A DNA stretch of 64,000 nucleotides from Natronosalvus caseinilyticus. Its GTDB lineage: Archaea; Halobacteriota; Halobacteria; Halobacteriales; Natrialbaceae. Position 1 is the first letter of the stretch; each line of letters opens with the position of its first letter. The position numbers were made by a program, and so were the translations under genes. Under the pieces are notes generated by a model. The model saw only the letters and a program-made list of their open reading frames with translations. It was not told the DNA's origin and did no database searches. The DNA is taken from positions 1,922,001 to 1,986,000 of the forward strand of contig NZ_CP071596.1 in NCBI RefSeq assembly GCF_017357105.1, written 5' to 3'. This document shows positions 42,321 to 52,115 of this stretch, piece by piece.

Positions 42321-42610
42321 CGCAAGACAAGCCCAGGCGAACGAGCCAAACACGGGAATGGTACACTCCTAATCAGGACCGCTCGTTGACCGAAGCGGTG
42401 CTCGACGCCATCGAGGACTATAAGGGGGAAGACCTCTTGCGAGCGGATTTCGTCCTCTACGAGGACATAGACGCTGACGCCCTCAATTCCCTCTTTCGCC
42501 ACGACGCACCGTCGAGAACGACCGTGACGTTCGGCACCGACGGGGTCAAGGTCGAACTCTGGGGGGGTGGTGGGGTCGAGATTCGCGTCACGGGGCGATC
42601 AGTCGAATAA
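42317..42610 (+). CDS. HalOD1 output-domain protein
   Basis: 97 residues. HalOD1: RSLTEAVLDAIEDYKGEDLL, the conserved DIDADALNSLFRHDAPSRTTVTF block, then VKVELWGGGGVEIRVTG strands. Overlaps the DUF7344-like gene by 4 nt (ATGA), a direct sign of joint function. Here the glycine-rich GGGG turn is longer than usual. Same pairing of families as at 1401-3903. Confidence 0.75.
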   Translation: MTQDKPRRTSQTREWYTPNQDRSLTEAVLDAIEDYKGEDLLRADFVLYEDIDADALNSLFRHDAPSRTTVTFGTDGVKVELWGGGGVEIRVTGRSVE

Positions 42611-42922
42611 GTGGCCGAGACTGGTCCAGAACGCGCTCTGGGGGCAGTGTTGGATAGGCGACCATTGCCGTGATGAGTTCTTCACTTGGACTGATCGATC
42701 AGCACCCTCCGTGGATCAGCCCTCAGCTCGGGCCACATTCGCGCTCTGTATTCAGCACAGTCGTTAAAATCTATAACTGTAATAGGTATTTCAACAAATA
42801 TGGCAGTTCGACGACCATCAGTCCTCGCACTCGAGAGTGAACGCCTCGAAACCTACGTCGTCGCTCGGCCTATATACTGGGCGCTCATCGACGCTACAGA
42901 AACGTCGAGATCGCGGGCGGGG
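42611..42922. other. Gene-free stretch with a repeat remnant
   Basis: 312 nt. Carries CATTCGCGCTCTGTAT (42736-42751) and CTCTGTATTCAGCAC (42744-42758), both duplicated elsewhere in the island. No ORF with native features; the frame at 42567-42767 reads through these repeats. This is the right-hand edge of the accessory stretch; composition returns to normal in the next gene. Confidence 0.45.
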
Positions 42923-43342
42923 CTACCGCTCGAGTACTTCCACCAGGTTCTCCTCCGGATCGCGCAGAAAGAGGATCGAGGTGCCACTCTCGGTGGTCCG
43001 GGGCTCGCTCAGCGTCTCGACCTCGGCGGGCAGGGACGCGAAGAACGCCTCGAGGTCGGCCACCGAGAAGCCGACGTGGGTCGCTCCCGACTGATTCAGT
43101 TCGGAGTTCGACCTGGCCGCTCCGGTCGGCGCGTACTCGACGAGTTCGAGGCGGACGTCCCCGGCCTCGAGGTGGGCGAACCTGCCCGCGGCGTCTGGGA
43201 CGTCCACGGCGTCGGCGAACGCGGGCCCCGAAACGGCGAAGCGATCGAGCACGTCGAACCCGAGCACGTCGCGGTAGAAGGGCAAGACGGACTCGAGGTC
43301 GGAGACGGTTATTCCGACGTGGTGTGCGCGTGGCGTCGTCAT
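42923..43342 (-). CDS. VOC family (glyoxalase/bleomycin-resistance fold) protein
   Basis: 139 residues. VOC fold with metal-ligand candidates: HHVGITVSDLESVLPFYRDVLGF, DVRLELVEY, ATHVGFSVADLEAFF and ENLVEVLE. Small hydrolase/isomerase-like family that includes lactoylglutathione lyases and methylmalonyl-CoA epimerases; substrate unassigned. Lies 51 nt beyond the TrkH gene on the same strand (downstream of its stop), perhaps incidental. Confidence 0.8.
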   Translation of the reverse strand: MTTPRAHHVGITVSDLESVLPFYRDVLGFDVLDRFAVSGPAFADAVDVPDAAGRFAHLEAGDVRLELVEYAPTGAARSNSELNQSGATHVGFSVADLEAFFASLPAEVETLSEPRTTESGTSILFLRDPEENLVEVLER

Positions 43343-43393
43343 CGACTCGACCTCGGAGGGGCGGCGAAAAAAGCGCGTCGACCGCCTCGCGGA

Positions 43394-44947
43394 TCACGAC
43401 CGCCAGTACGCCGCCGTCAGCAACACCAACACGGGGAAGATCTCGAGGCGGCCGATCCACATGTAGAGGATCATCAGGAGTCGTGAGGTAACCGGGAACT
43501 CGCCGTAGCCGCCCATCGGACCGATGATGCCGAACCCGGGGCCGATGTTGCCCAGGGTGGCGATCGAAGCCGTGACCAGTTCGATCGCCTCGAGGTCGAG
43601 GCCGACGCGGGCGGCGTCGGCAGCCAGTAGCAGAACTCCGAGGAAGAACAGGCAAAAGTACAGCAGCGTGAACGCGTAGATGCCCCGAATCGCCTCCTCG
43701 TCGAGGGTTTTTCCGTTCATACGAACCGGACGGACGGCCTCGGGGTGAACGGTCGTAAACAGCTCTCGACGCAGGGACTTGAGGATGACGAGCCACCGCA
43801 GGACTTTGATCCCGCCGCCGGTCGATCCGGTGCTCCCGCCGATGAACATCGCGAACAGCATCACACCCTTCGCGGTGCCGCCCCACTGATCGAAGTCGAC
43901 GTTCGCAAAGCCAGTCGAGTTGGTCAGCGAGGCGATCTGGAAGGTCGCGTACCGTAACGAGGGCTCGAGGCGACCGCCGATCTGGCCGACCCGATCCGTG
44001 CTGGCGGTGGCATCGAAAAAGAGGACCACTGTGAGCACGACCGAGAGCGTGGTGACGGCCCCGAGGTAGAGGCGGAACTCGTTGTCCCGGAACAGGGCTC
44101 GCGTGTCCCCGGAGACGAGGTGCCACCAGAGGACGAAGTTGACCCCGGCGACGAACATGAACGGTACGATGAGCCACTGAACGGCCGGCGAGAACGCCTC
44201 GATGCTTCTCGCCTCCGGTGAGAAGCCGCCGGTCGGCATCGTCGAGAGACCGTGAGCGATCGAGTTGTACAGATCCATCTCCGGTGCAAATCCAGCGAGG
44301 TGAAGGCCGTACAGCAGCGCCATCAGGAGGAGGGTGAAGCCGATGTAGGCGAACCAGAGCACCCGCGCCGTCTCCGCGATGTGGGGCGTCAGCTTCGAAA
44401 CACCTGGACCAGGACTCTCGGCTTCCATCAACTGGGCGCCACCGACGGACATCTGGGAGAGGATTGCCACCGCGAGGACGATGATCCCCATCCCGCCGAC
44501 CCACTGGGTGAGCTGTCGCCACAGCAACATCGCCCTCGAGTGGGTGTCGAAGGAGATGTCGCCCATCACCGTCGCGCCAGTAGTCGTAAAGCCGCTCATG
44601 CTCTCGAAGAGGGCGTTCGTCGGGTGGGCGACCGTTCCGTTTCCGGCGAGGAGGTAGGGAAGCGCGCCGAAGATTGCGGCGAGAAGCCACGTCAGTGCGA
44701 CGACCATGAACGCCTCTCGAGCGCCGGGATCCGGATCCGGGTCGAACTGTCGCAGCGTGAGCCCGAACCCCGCAGTAACGACCATCGTGGTGACGAACAC
44801 CCAGAGGTCCTGGCCGTCGTACGCGAGCGCCGTTACGATCGGGAGCACGAAAAAGAGCGAGAGAAACGCGAGAATCGTCCCGACGAGGCTCAGCCCAGCC
44901 CGCCAGTCGACGCGGAGGTGGGTGTCGACGTGGAGGTGGGAGTCCAT
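43394..44947 (-). CDS. trkH: TrkH-type potassium transporter
   Basis: 517 residues, eight membrane helices with four selectivity-loop motifs: SGFTTTGATVMG, LSTMPTGGFSP, LTNSTGFANVD and GNIGPGFG, i.e. all four filter glycines are present. K+ uptake driven by Na+/H+. Its ATG shares one base with the trkA stop (TAATG), so translation is coupled. The downstream gene order TrkA-TrkH is the normal Trk operon in haloarchaea. Confidence 0.93.
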   Translation of the reverse strand: MDSHLHVDTHLRVDWRAGLSLVGTILAFLSLFFVLPIVTALAYDGQDLWVFVTTMVVTAGFGLTLRQFDPDPDPGAREAFMVVALTWLLAAIFGALPYLLAGNGTVAHPTNALFESMSGFTTTGATVMGDISFDTHSRAMLLWRQLTQWVGGMGIIVLAVAILSQMSVGGAQLMEAESPGPGVSKLTPHIAETARVLWFAYIGFTLLLMALLYGLHLAGFAPEMDLYNSIAHGLSTMPTGGFSPEARSIEAFSPAVQWLIVPFMFVAGVNFVLWWHLVSGDTRALFRDNEFRLYLGAVTTLSVVLTVVLFFDATASTDRVGQIGGRLEPSLRYATFQIASLTNSTGFANVDFDQWGGTAKGVMLFAMFIGGSTGSTGGGIKVLRWLVILKSLRRELFTTVHPEAVRPVRMNGKTLDEEAIRGIYAFTLLYFCLFFLGVLLLAADAARVGLDLEAIELVTASIATLGNIGPGFGIIGPMGGYGEFPVTSRLLMILYMWIGRLEIFPVLVLLTAAYWRS

Positions 44948-46281
44948 TAAATCGCCTCGAGCACCTGATCGAGAACCGTCGCATCGACGAACAGCACGAT
45001 GTGATCGCCGGGCCTGAGCGTCGTGTCCCCACGGGGGGTCACGAGATTGCCGCCGCGGGAGATGGCGCCGATGACGACGCCCTCGGGGAGGTCGGCGACC
45101 GAGTCCATGATCGTTCGACTGGCCAGGGCGCTGTCGGCGCCGACCTCGATCTCGATGACCTCGGCACGGTCGTGCTCGAGCATGGCCACCTTCTCCGCGC
45201 GGTTCGATCGCGTGAAGCGGACGATCTCCTCGGCGGTCTCCTCGCGGGGATTGATCGCCACGTCGACGCCGACGGTCTCGAACAGTTCGGCGTACTCGAG
45301 GTTCTCGATGACGGCGACGGTGCGGTCGACGCCGAGCCGTCGAGCGAGCAGGGAGACGAGCAGGTTGCGCTCGTCGCTGCCGAGGGCGGAGACGACGATG
45401 TCGGCCTCGTCTATGTGCTCGCGTTCGAGGAACTCGGTGTCGGTGGCGTCGCTCTGCATAACGAGCGTGTTTGGCAAGGCTTCGGCGACTTGCCGGGCGC
45501 GATCGGGATCTCGCTCGATGAGGCGTGGTTCGTAGCCGTGTTCTTCGAACTCGCGGGCGGCCTGGTAGCCGATCTCGCTGGCGCCGACGATGACGACCTC
45601 CTCGTGTTCGGTTTCGGGGAGACAGACGAGATCGTCGGCGAACGTCGAGACGGAGTCGGGGCTCCCGATGACGACGACGCGATCGTTCGGTTCGATCACC
45701 GTCTCTCCGCGGGCGACGATCATGTCCCCGTTTCTGAATATTCCCGCGAACGTCAACGAGTCGTACCGATCGGCATCCTGGACGCTCTGGTTGGCGATCG
45801 GACTCTGGGGGCTGATTTCGAACTCGGCCATTCGCACGAGACCGCCGGCGAACATGTCGACGTCCTGAGCGCCGGGGAGGCCGGAGATGCGGAAGATCGC
45901 CTGGGCCGTGAGCAGGTCGGTACAGACCATGAAGTCGACGCCGAAGGCGCCCTCCGACCCCTCCCACGTCTCGAGCAGCGTCCGTCGTCGCACGCGGGCG
46001 ATGGTGAACGCGTCGGTCAGCGTCTTGGCCGCGCCGCAGATGACGAGGTTCACCTCGTCGTCGTCCGTGCAGGCGATGACGAGGCCGGCCTCCTCGACGT
46101 TCGCCTCGTGAAGCGTCGTGATTTCGGTCCCGTCGCCCTCGATGGTGAGCACGTCGAGCGAGTAGGTGAGTTCTTCGACGATATCCGGATTACGGTCGAC
46201 GACGACCACGTCGTGGGTCTCCTCGAGGTTCGTTGCGATTGCCCGGCCGACTTCGCCAGCGCCGACGATGACTACGTGCAC
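44947..46281 (-). CDS. trkA: TrkA potassium uptake regulator
   Basis: 444 residues. Two tandem TrkA-N/TrkA-C units: first Rossmann motif VVIVGAGEVGRAIATNLE (residues about 2-19), second EVVIVGASEIGYQAAREFEEHG (about 225-245), each with acidic ends of the second strand (DRNPDIVEEL, ERDPDRARQV), so NAD(H) binding is likely in both. Each ends in a TrkA-C-like domain (AEFEISPQSPIANQSV and IEIEVGADSALASRTI). GTG start 46281 has GGGGG upstream. Gates TrkH in response to nucleotides. Confidence 0.92.
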   Translation of the reverse strand: MHVVIVGAGEVGRAIATNLEETHDVVVVDRNPDIVEELTYSLDVLTIEGDGTEITTLHEANVEEAGLVIACTDDDEVNLVICGAAKTLTDAFTIARVRRRTLLETWEGSEGAFGVDFMVCTDLLTAQAIFRISGLPGAQDVDMFAGGLVRMAEFEISPQSPIANQSVQDADRYDSLTFAGIFRNGDMIVARGETVIEPNDRVVVIGSPDSVSTFADDLVCLPETEHEEVVIVGASEIGYQAAREFEEHGYEPRLIERDPDRARQVAEALPNTLVMQSDATDTEFLEREHIDEADIVVSALGSDERNLLVSLLARRLGVDRTVAVIENLEYAELFETVGVDVAINPREETAEEIVRFTRSNRAEKVAMLEHDRAEVIEIEVGADSALASRTIMDSVADLPEGVVIGAISRGGNLVTPRGDTTLRPGDHIVLFVDATVLDQVLEAI

Positions 46282-46599
46282 GATATCCCCCGTGGCGGCT
46301 CGGTCATTGAGGTGGTGTTTTGCTGGTACCGAAATAGACGTTACGACGTAGTGCGATAGCTGACTGACCAGTTAGTATGCACGAGCTAACGCTCGGGACG
46401 TCACTGACGCCGAGAGAGCGAAGCCCTGATATCACCCGTGTGAATACGTGGTGGTAGCAGCCGTATTCTTCCCACCAATGTTCATACTCGCTCACCCATC
46501 TGCCGGCCGCAACGACGGACGAACGCCCCGAAATTACCACGGGACGCCGCGCTCGAGTCGCACTCTCGTCCACGACGAGGTCTCTCGAGGTGATCCGAC
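46282..46599. other. Divergent intergenic region between trkA and an APC-Usp gene
   Basis: 318 nt without a gene. An imperfect dyad CTGACTG-AC-CAGTTAG lies near 46360-46376. A GAGGTGATC ribosome-binding site at 46584-46592 precedes GTG 46600 of the permease gene. Start of trkA on the other strand shows GGGGGATATC before GTG. Both genes may be controlled from here. Confidence 0.45.
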
Positions 46600-48960
46600 G
46601 TGAGTGGCGACGAAGAACTCGCCAAGGACCTCGGGCCCCTCGCGGCGCTGACGATCGGGATCGGGACGATGATCGGGGCGGGCATCTTCGTCCTGCCGGG
46701 GACCGCCGTCTTCCGGGCCGGACCGTTCGCCGCGGCGACGTTCGTCCTCGGCGGCGTGATCGCCCTCTTCACGGCGCTGTCGGCCTCCGAACTGGGGACG
46801 GCGATGCCGAAATCCGGCGGTGCGTACTTCTACGTCAATCGCGCACTCGGACCGCTGTTCGGCTCGATCACCGGGTGGGCCAACTGGATCGGCCTCGCGT
46901 TCGCCTCCGCGTTCTACATGTACGGTCTCGGCGAGTACGTCAACGACCTGGTCGGCCTCGGCGCCCTCGCGCTTGGGCCTGTGACGCTCGGCCCCGCCCA
47001 GTTGATCGGCCTGGTGGGGGCGCTTTTCTTCATCGCCGTCAACTACATCGGCGCGAAGGAGACCGGAACCCTCCAGATCGTCATCGTGCTCTTACTTGTG
47101 GGGATTCTGGCGCTGTTCTCGATCGTCGGTCTGGCTAACGCCGACCTGGACTCGCTCGCCGGATCCGCGCAACCGGGCATGGCCGCTGAAATCCTTCCCG
47201 TCACGGGGATCATCTTCGTCTCCTACCTCGGCTTCGTCCAGATCACCTCCGTCGCCGAGGAGATCAAAGATCCCGGTCGAAACCTCCCCCGTGCCGTGAT
47301 CGGGTCGGTCGTCATCGTCACGACCATCTACGCGTTCTTCCTCGTGGTCTTGCTCGCGGCCGTGCCGAACGAACTCGTCGCCCAGAACAATACGGCCGTC
47401 GTCGACGCCGCTCGCCTCCTGTTCGGCAAGTACGACCTCCTCGGGTACAGCCTCGGCGCCTTCGGCGCTGGCCTTCTGCTCTTCGGTGGCCTGCTCGCGA
47501 CGGCCTCCTCGGCGAACGCCTCAATCCTGTCGTCTTCGCGGATCAACTTCGCGATGGGTCGAGAAAAGATCGTCACTCCGAAACTCAACGAGATCCATCC
47601 CCGATTCGGAACGCCGTACAAGTCCATCGCCGTCACAGGTGGGCTGATCCTCTTCTTCCTGATCGTGGGCGACCTCGCATTGCTCTCGACGGCCGGATCG
47701 GTCCTGCACCTGATCGTCTACGGACTGTTGAACATCGCGTTGATCGTCATGCGCGAGACCGAACCCGAGGGGTACGACCCGGACTTCGAGGTACCGCTCT
47801 ATCCTATCGTCCCGATCATCGGGACGCTCTCCTCGTTCGCCCTCATCGTTTACATCGAACCGCGCGTCGTCTACCTCTCGCTGGGGCTGGTCATCTTCGC
47901 GGCGCTGTGGTATCTCTTCTACGCCCGACGGCACGTCGAAGCGGCTGGCGTCCTCGACGCCTGGATCCTCGACCGCTCGGAACTGCTCCCGGACGTCGCT
48001 GTCTCCGCCGCGACGAGCGTCGCTCCCGAACAGAGCGATTACCGGGTCATGGTGCCGCTGGCCAACCCCGAACACGAGAAGGACCTGATCTCCCTCGGAT
48101 CGGCCATCGCCAACCAGCACGACGGTACCGTCGTCGCCGTCAACATCGTCGACGTCCCGAGACAGACCGCTCTCGAGGCCGCGCGCGAACAGAAAGCACA
48201 CGAGACCGCCCACGACCTGCTCGAGCAAGCACAGGCCGACGCCCAGACTTACGGTGCCGATGTCGAGACGCACATCGTCCTCTCGCACGACCCGTTCGAG
48301 GAAATCTTCGGAGCGGCGAAACGATATGGCGCCGACGTGACGGTGATGGGCTGGGGTCCCGAATCCCACGGTGCCCCGGGCCGGGCCGAAACGACCATCG
48401 ACGAACTCGCTCACTCGCTCCCGTGTGACTTCCTCGTCTTCCGCGACCGCGGGTTCGACCCCTCGAGAATCTTGCTCCCGACCGCCGGCGGCCCCGACTC
48501 CGAACTCGCTGCCGCGGTCGCAACGACCCTCCAGTCGCAGTACGACGCCGACGTGACGCTGCTGCACGTGACCGACCACGGCGAGCGTGAGCAGGGAGAG
48601 GCGTTCCTCTCGTCCTGGGCGGCCGATCACGGACTCGAGGACGCGAGGCTCCGCGTCGAGACCGGCGACGTCCAGAGCCGGATCGCCGAGGCTGCCGAAA
48701 GTGCTACACTTCTCCTGATCGGGGCGACCGAGAAGGGCGTTCTCTCGCGACTCGTTCGCGGGTCGCTCGTGCTCGACGTCCTGGACGAGGTCGAGTGTTC
48801 GGTCCTGCTGGCGGAGAAAAAGCACACGCGAAGCCTCTGGGACCGACTCTTCGGGGGCGGAACCGGCGACAGCGACCTCGAAGACGAACCGACGGGCGTC
48901 GAACCTGAGCCGACGACGCCCGACGTCGACGAGAGCAACTCCGAAACCACCACCCAGTAA
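46600..48960 (+). CDS. APC-family amino acid permease fused to two universal-stress domains
   Basis: 786 residues. About 12 membrane helices with APC signatures near the start: [24 protein letters not shown] (the G-x-G-x-x-x-G region) and [37 protein letters not shown]. From residue about 485 two UspA-like domains follow: one from [14 protein letters not shown], the second from [28 protein letters not shown] with [19 protein letters not shown] (G-x-x-x-G-x(9)-G(S/T) loop, so ATP binding likely). Amino-acid uptake with cytoplasmic stress sensing. Paralogue at 49563. Confidence 0.9.
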   Translation: MSGDEELAKDLGPLAALTIGIGTMIGAGIFVLPGTAVFRAGPFAAATFVLGGVIALFTALSASELGTAMPKSGGAYFYVNRALGPLFGSITGWANWIGLAFASAFYMYGLGEYVNDLVGLGALALGPVTLGPAQLIGLVGALFFIAVNYIGAKETGTLQIVIVLLLVGILALFSIVGLANADLDSLAGSAQPGMAAEILPVTGIIFVSYLGFVQITSVAEEIKDPGRNLPRAVIGSVVIVTTIYAFFLVVLLAAVPNELVAQNNTAVVDAARLLFGKYDLLGYSLGAFGAGLLLFGGLLATASSANASILSSSRINFAMGREKIVTPKLNEIHPRFGTPYKSIAVTGGLILFFLIVGDLALLSTAGSVLHLIVYGLLNIALIVMRETEPEGYDPDFEVPLYPIVPIIGTLSSFALIVYIEPRVVYLSLGLVIFAALWYLFYARRHVEAAGVLDAWILDRSELLPDVAVSAATSVAPEQSDYRVMVPLANPEHEKDLISLGSAIANQHDGTVVAVNIVDVPRQTALEAAREQKAHETAHDLLEQAQADAQTYGADVETHIVLSHDPFEEIFGAAKRYGADVTVMGWGPESHGAPGRAETTIDELAHSLPCDFLVFRDRGFDPSRILLPTAGGPDSELAAAVATTLQSQYDADVTLLHVTDHGEREQGEAFLSSWAADHGLEDARLRVETGDVQSRIAEAAESATLLLIGATEKGVLSRLVRGSLVLDVLDEVECSVLLAEKKHTRSLWDRLFGGGTGDSDLEDEPTGVEPEPTTPDVDESNSETTTQ

Positions 48961-49138
48961 GCGACGGCGAACGGGACTACTGTCGATTCGACAATACTCG
49001 ACTCTAATATTGCGGATTCGAAAATCCAAGCGAGAGTTTTATCATGTATCGATAGATATCCTCAATTATGATACCATCGGCCAGTCGCTGTACGCTGCTC
49101 GAGAAGAACGCTCTCGAATCGACGAGAGGTGGATTTGG

Positions 49139-49570
49139 ATGAGCGACGAGCCGTTTCGGCGTGTCCTAGTGCCGATTGCGAACGAAGCGGACGCCCGAGT
49201 AACGGGTAAAGCCGTCGCCGATCGGTTCGACGACAGCACCCTGATTCCAATCTACGTCGTCGAAAAAGCTGGCGGTGCTCCCGATGCTGCAGGCGTCGAA
49301 CAGCGAGAGGAGTTCGCCGAAACCCTCTTCAAGATCTTCGAGGCGGTCATCGACGAATCCACGCTCATCGTCGAACCCACCGTTGGATACGGGATCGACG
49401 TCGCGGCGACGATTCTCGAGGTCGCCGACGACGAACGCGCCGACGCGATCGTTTTCGTCCCGCGCAGCGAGAGTCGGTGGCGACAGCTACTAACGGGGGA
49501 CGTCGCGCGAAAATTGATCAACCGAACCGATCGACCGGTCCTGATCCTGCCGGGTGACCGAGATGAGTGA
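49139..49570 (+). CDS. UspA-domain universal stress protein
   Basis: 143 residues from ATG 49139 (GAGGTG lies 8 nt upstream; an upstream in-frame start at 49010 is rejected). Usp fold: RRVLVPIANEADARVTGKAV, VEPTVGYGIDVAATILEVADDERADAIVFVPR and the C-terminal loop RWRQLLTGDVARKLINRTDRPVLILPG. Lacks the classic G-x-x-x-G-x(9)-G(S/T) run, so nucleotide binding is doubtful. Its end overlaps the next gene by 8 nt. It sits between the two permease fusions, likely as a partner. Confidence 0.82.
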   Translation: MSDEPFRRVLVPIANEADARVTGKAVADRFDDSTLIPIYVVEKAGGAPDAAGVEQREEFAETLFKIFEAVIDESTLIVEPTVGYGIDVAATILEVADDERADAIVFVPRSESRWRQLLTGDVARKLINRTDRPVLILPGDRDE

Positions 49571-51875
49571 CGAGGAACTCGCCAAGGACCTCGGCCTGAT
49601 TCCTGCAATGACCATTGGCATCGGGACGATGATCGGAGCGGGCATCTTCGTCCTCCCCGGTGAGGCCGCCCAGGGAACGGGCCCGATCGTCGTGATCTCG
49701 TTCCTCGTCGGCGGGCTCATCGCCATGGTCAACGCCCTGTCGGTCTCCGAACTCGGAACGGCGATGCCGAAAGCCGGCGGCGCTTACTACTACGTCAACC
49801 GCGCGCTCGGCCCGCTGTTCGGTTCGATATCTGGACTGGGCGACTGGCTCGGCCTCGCCTTCGCCTCGGCCTTCTACACCATAGGGTTCGGCCGTTACCT
49901 GGGTGAACTCGTCGAGTTACCCTCGATCCTGTTTCTCAGTAACGTTCAGGTCGGGGCGATCGTTGCCGGCGCGGTCTTCGTCGGCGTCAACTACATCGGC
50001 GCGAAGGAGACAGGCGGCGTACAGACGATCATCGTCTCCATTTTGCTCGCGATCCTGGGGATCTTCACAATCGCGGGCTGGTTCGCCTTCGACTGGGGAA
50101 CGGTGTCGGGAAGCGGCGGCTACACGCCGTTCGGCACCGCCGAACTCTTGCCGGCGACCGGCCTCGTCTTCGTCTCGTTCCTGGGGTACGCCAAGATCGC
50201 CACTGTCGGCGAGGAGATGAAGAACCCGGGACGGAATCTCCCAATCGCCATCGTCGGGAGCGTCGCCATCGTCACGGTGCTCTACGGCATTCTCGTGACG
50301 ATCATGCTCGGCGTCGTCCCGTGGCCGGACCTCGACCTCGAGGCGCCGGTCGCCCAGGCGACCGAAGTGGCGTTCCCCGGAAACTACGCGGGTGCGGCCG
50401 CGGTGATCATGGCCCTCGGTGCGCTGCTGGCGACAGCCTCCTCGGCGAACGCCTCGATCCTGGCGTCGGCCCGGATCAACTTCGCGATGGGACGGGACAA
50501 GATCGTCAACGACTGGCTCAACGAAATCCATCCGCGATTCGCGACACCCTACCGATCAATTATCGTTACCGGCGGGCTGATCCTCGTCTTCGTCATCCTC
50601 ATGGGCGGTGACGTCAAGGTGCTCGCGGAAGCGGCGAGCGTCCTCCACCTGATCGTCTACGCCCTGATGAACGCCGCGCTAATCGTCTTCCGCGAGACCG
50701 AGCATCCCGACTACGATCCCGACTTCACGGTTCCGCTGTACCCGATCGTACCGATTCTCGGGTTCGTCCTGTCGCTGGGACTCATCTACTTCATGGACAC
50801 CACCTCCCAGATCCTGGCGGTGGTGTTCATCGTCGGGGCCGTCCTCTGGTACGTTCTCTACGCACGCTATCGCACGCCGATCCAGGGCGTCCTCGGGGAG
50901 TACGTCCGCGACCGGTCCGAGGAGATGCCCGACATCGCGGTTTCGGCTGCCGAGGCTGCCTCGCCCGACGCGACCGCCCCCTATAACGTGATGGTCCCCG
51001 TCTCGAACCCCCGGACCGAGGACGAACTGGTCGCCCTCGGCTGTACGATGGCCAACCAAAAGGGCGGCGTCGTTCACGCTGTCCACGTCGTGCAGGTTCC
51101 CGACCAGACCTCACTCGATTACGTCGCCGATCAGATCGAACGAATCGACGACGAATCGGATCAGCTCTTCGAAAACGCCCGCGCGGTTGCCGCCGAGTAC
51201 GACGTCGACATCGAAACGCACACCGTCGTCTCCCACCGATCGCTCGAGGAGGTCGTCGACTCCGCCGAACGACTGAACGCCGACACCGTCGTGATGGGAT
51301 GGAGTCCGAGCAGGCCCTGGACCAGCGGGCGAACGGGTGGCGCGCTCGATGAACTCACGACGAACCTCCCATGTGACTTCCTGGTGTTCAAGGACCGTGG
51401 GTTCGACCCCTCGCGCGTACTCGTGCCGACGGCCGGCGGTCCCGACTCGGACCTTAGCGCCGAGGCGGCCAAGGCGCTTCGGGACGTCCACGGCGCCGAC
51501 GTGTCGATCTTGCACGTCGTCGACGAGGATACCGACCGGGCGAAAGGAACGGCGTTCCTCGGCACCTGGGCCGACGATCACGGGCTCGGCAACGCGACCC
51601 TCCTCGTAGAAACAGACGGCAACGTCGAGGGAGCCATCGAGCGCGCCGCGAACGATCACACGATGGTGGTCCTCGGCGCAACCAGGAAGGGGCTGCTCTC
51701 CCGCCTCGTCGGCGGTTCGCTCGTGTTCGACGTCGTCGACGAGGTCGACTGTTCGGTTCTGCTCGCCGAACGTCCGGCCAAGCGGTCGCTCCGGGAACGG
51801 CTCTTCGGCCGTCCAGGAGTCGAAGCGTCCACGGAAACGGAAGAAGGCGAGCCAAAAATGGAATCCGGCACCTGA
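49563..51875 (+). CDS. Second APC permease fused to two universal-stress domains
   Basis: 770 residues from ATG 49563. Near-identical architecture to the gene at 46600: [56 protein letters not shown], and two Usp domains at the C-terminus (YNVMVPVSNPRTEDELVALGC and [28 protein letters not shown] with VVLGATRKGLLSRLVGGS). Starts within the upstream Usp gene. Likely gene duplication followed by divergence; substrate may differ. TrkH follows. Confidence 0.9.
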   Translation: MSDEELAKDLGLIPAMTIGIGTMIGAGIFVLPGEAAQGTGPIVVISFLVGGLIAMVNALSVSELGTAMPKAGGAYYYVNRALGPLFGSISGLGDWLGLAFASAFYTIGFGRYLGELVELPSILFLSNVQVGAIVAGAVFVGVNYIGAKETGGVQTIIVSILLAILGIFTIAGWFAFDWGTVSGSGGYTPFGTAELLPATGLVFVSFLGYAKIATVGEEMKNPGRNLPIAIVGSVAIVTVLYGILVTIMLGVVPWPDLDLEAPVAQATEVAFPGNYAGAAAVIMALGALLATASSANASILASARINFAMGRDKIVNDWLNEIHPRFATPYRSIIVTGGLILVFVILMGGDVKVLAEAASVLHLIVYALMNAALIVFRETEHPDYDPDFTVPLYPIVPILGFVLSLGLIYFMDTTSQILAVVFIVGAVLWYVLYARYRTPIQGVLGEYVRDRSEEMPDIAVSAAEAASPDATAPYNVMVPVSNPRTEDELVALGCTMANQKGGVVHAVHVVQVPDQTSLDYVADQIERIDDESDQLFENARAVAAEYDVDIETHTVVSHRSLEEVVDSAERLNADTVVMGWSPSRPWTSGRTGGALDELTTNLPCDFLVFKDRGFDPSRVLVPTAGGPDSDLSAEAAKALRDVHGADVSILHVVDEDTDRAKGTAFLGTWADDHGLGNATLLVETDGNVEGAIERAANDHTMVVLGATRKGLLSRLVGGSLVFDVVDEVDCSVLLAERPAKRSLRERLFGRPGVEASTETEEGEPKMESGT

Positions 51876-52115
51876 CCGTCGACGATCCGCTCGAGCCTCA
51901 CTCGAGGTTTACCACCCGATGGGGAGACCCGGAGGGACGAACGCTCTGCACTCCTGGACGACTTTCTCGCGGCACTCGAGTGAACGCCGTTTCGCGACAC
52001 TTTCCCCTCGACGCCGTACCCTCGACACCGTGTTCGAGTCCCTGAATCACACCCCGAACTGGACGACCAAACCCAGTATCGTTATCACCGTCGCTGACAC
52101 AGGTCGAGTCGTTCG

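Noticed and set aside
42894-45032. 712-residue Arg-rich frame covering trkH
   Set aside because: Runs in another frame of the TrkH gene; the TrkH reading shows all selectivity motifs.
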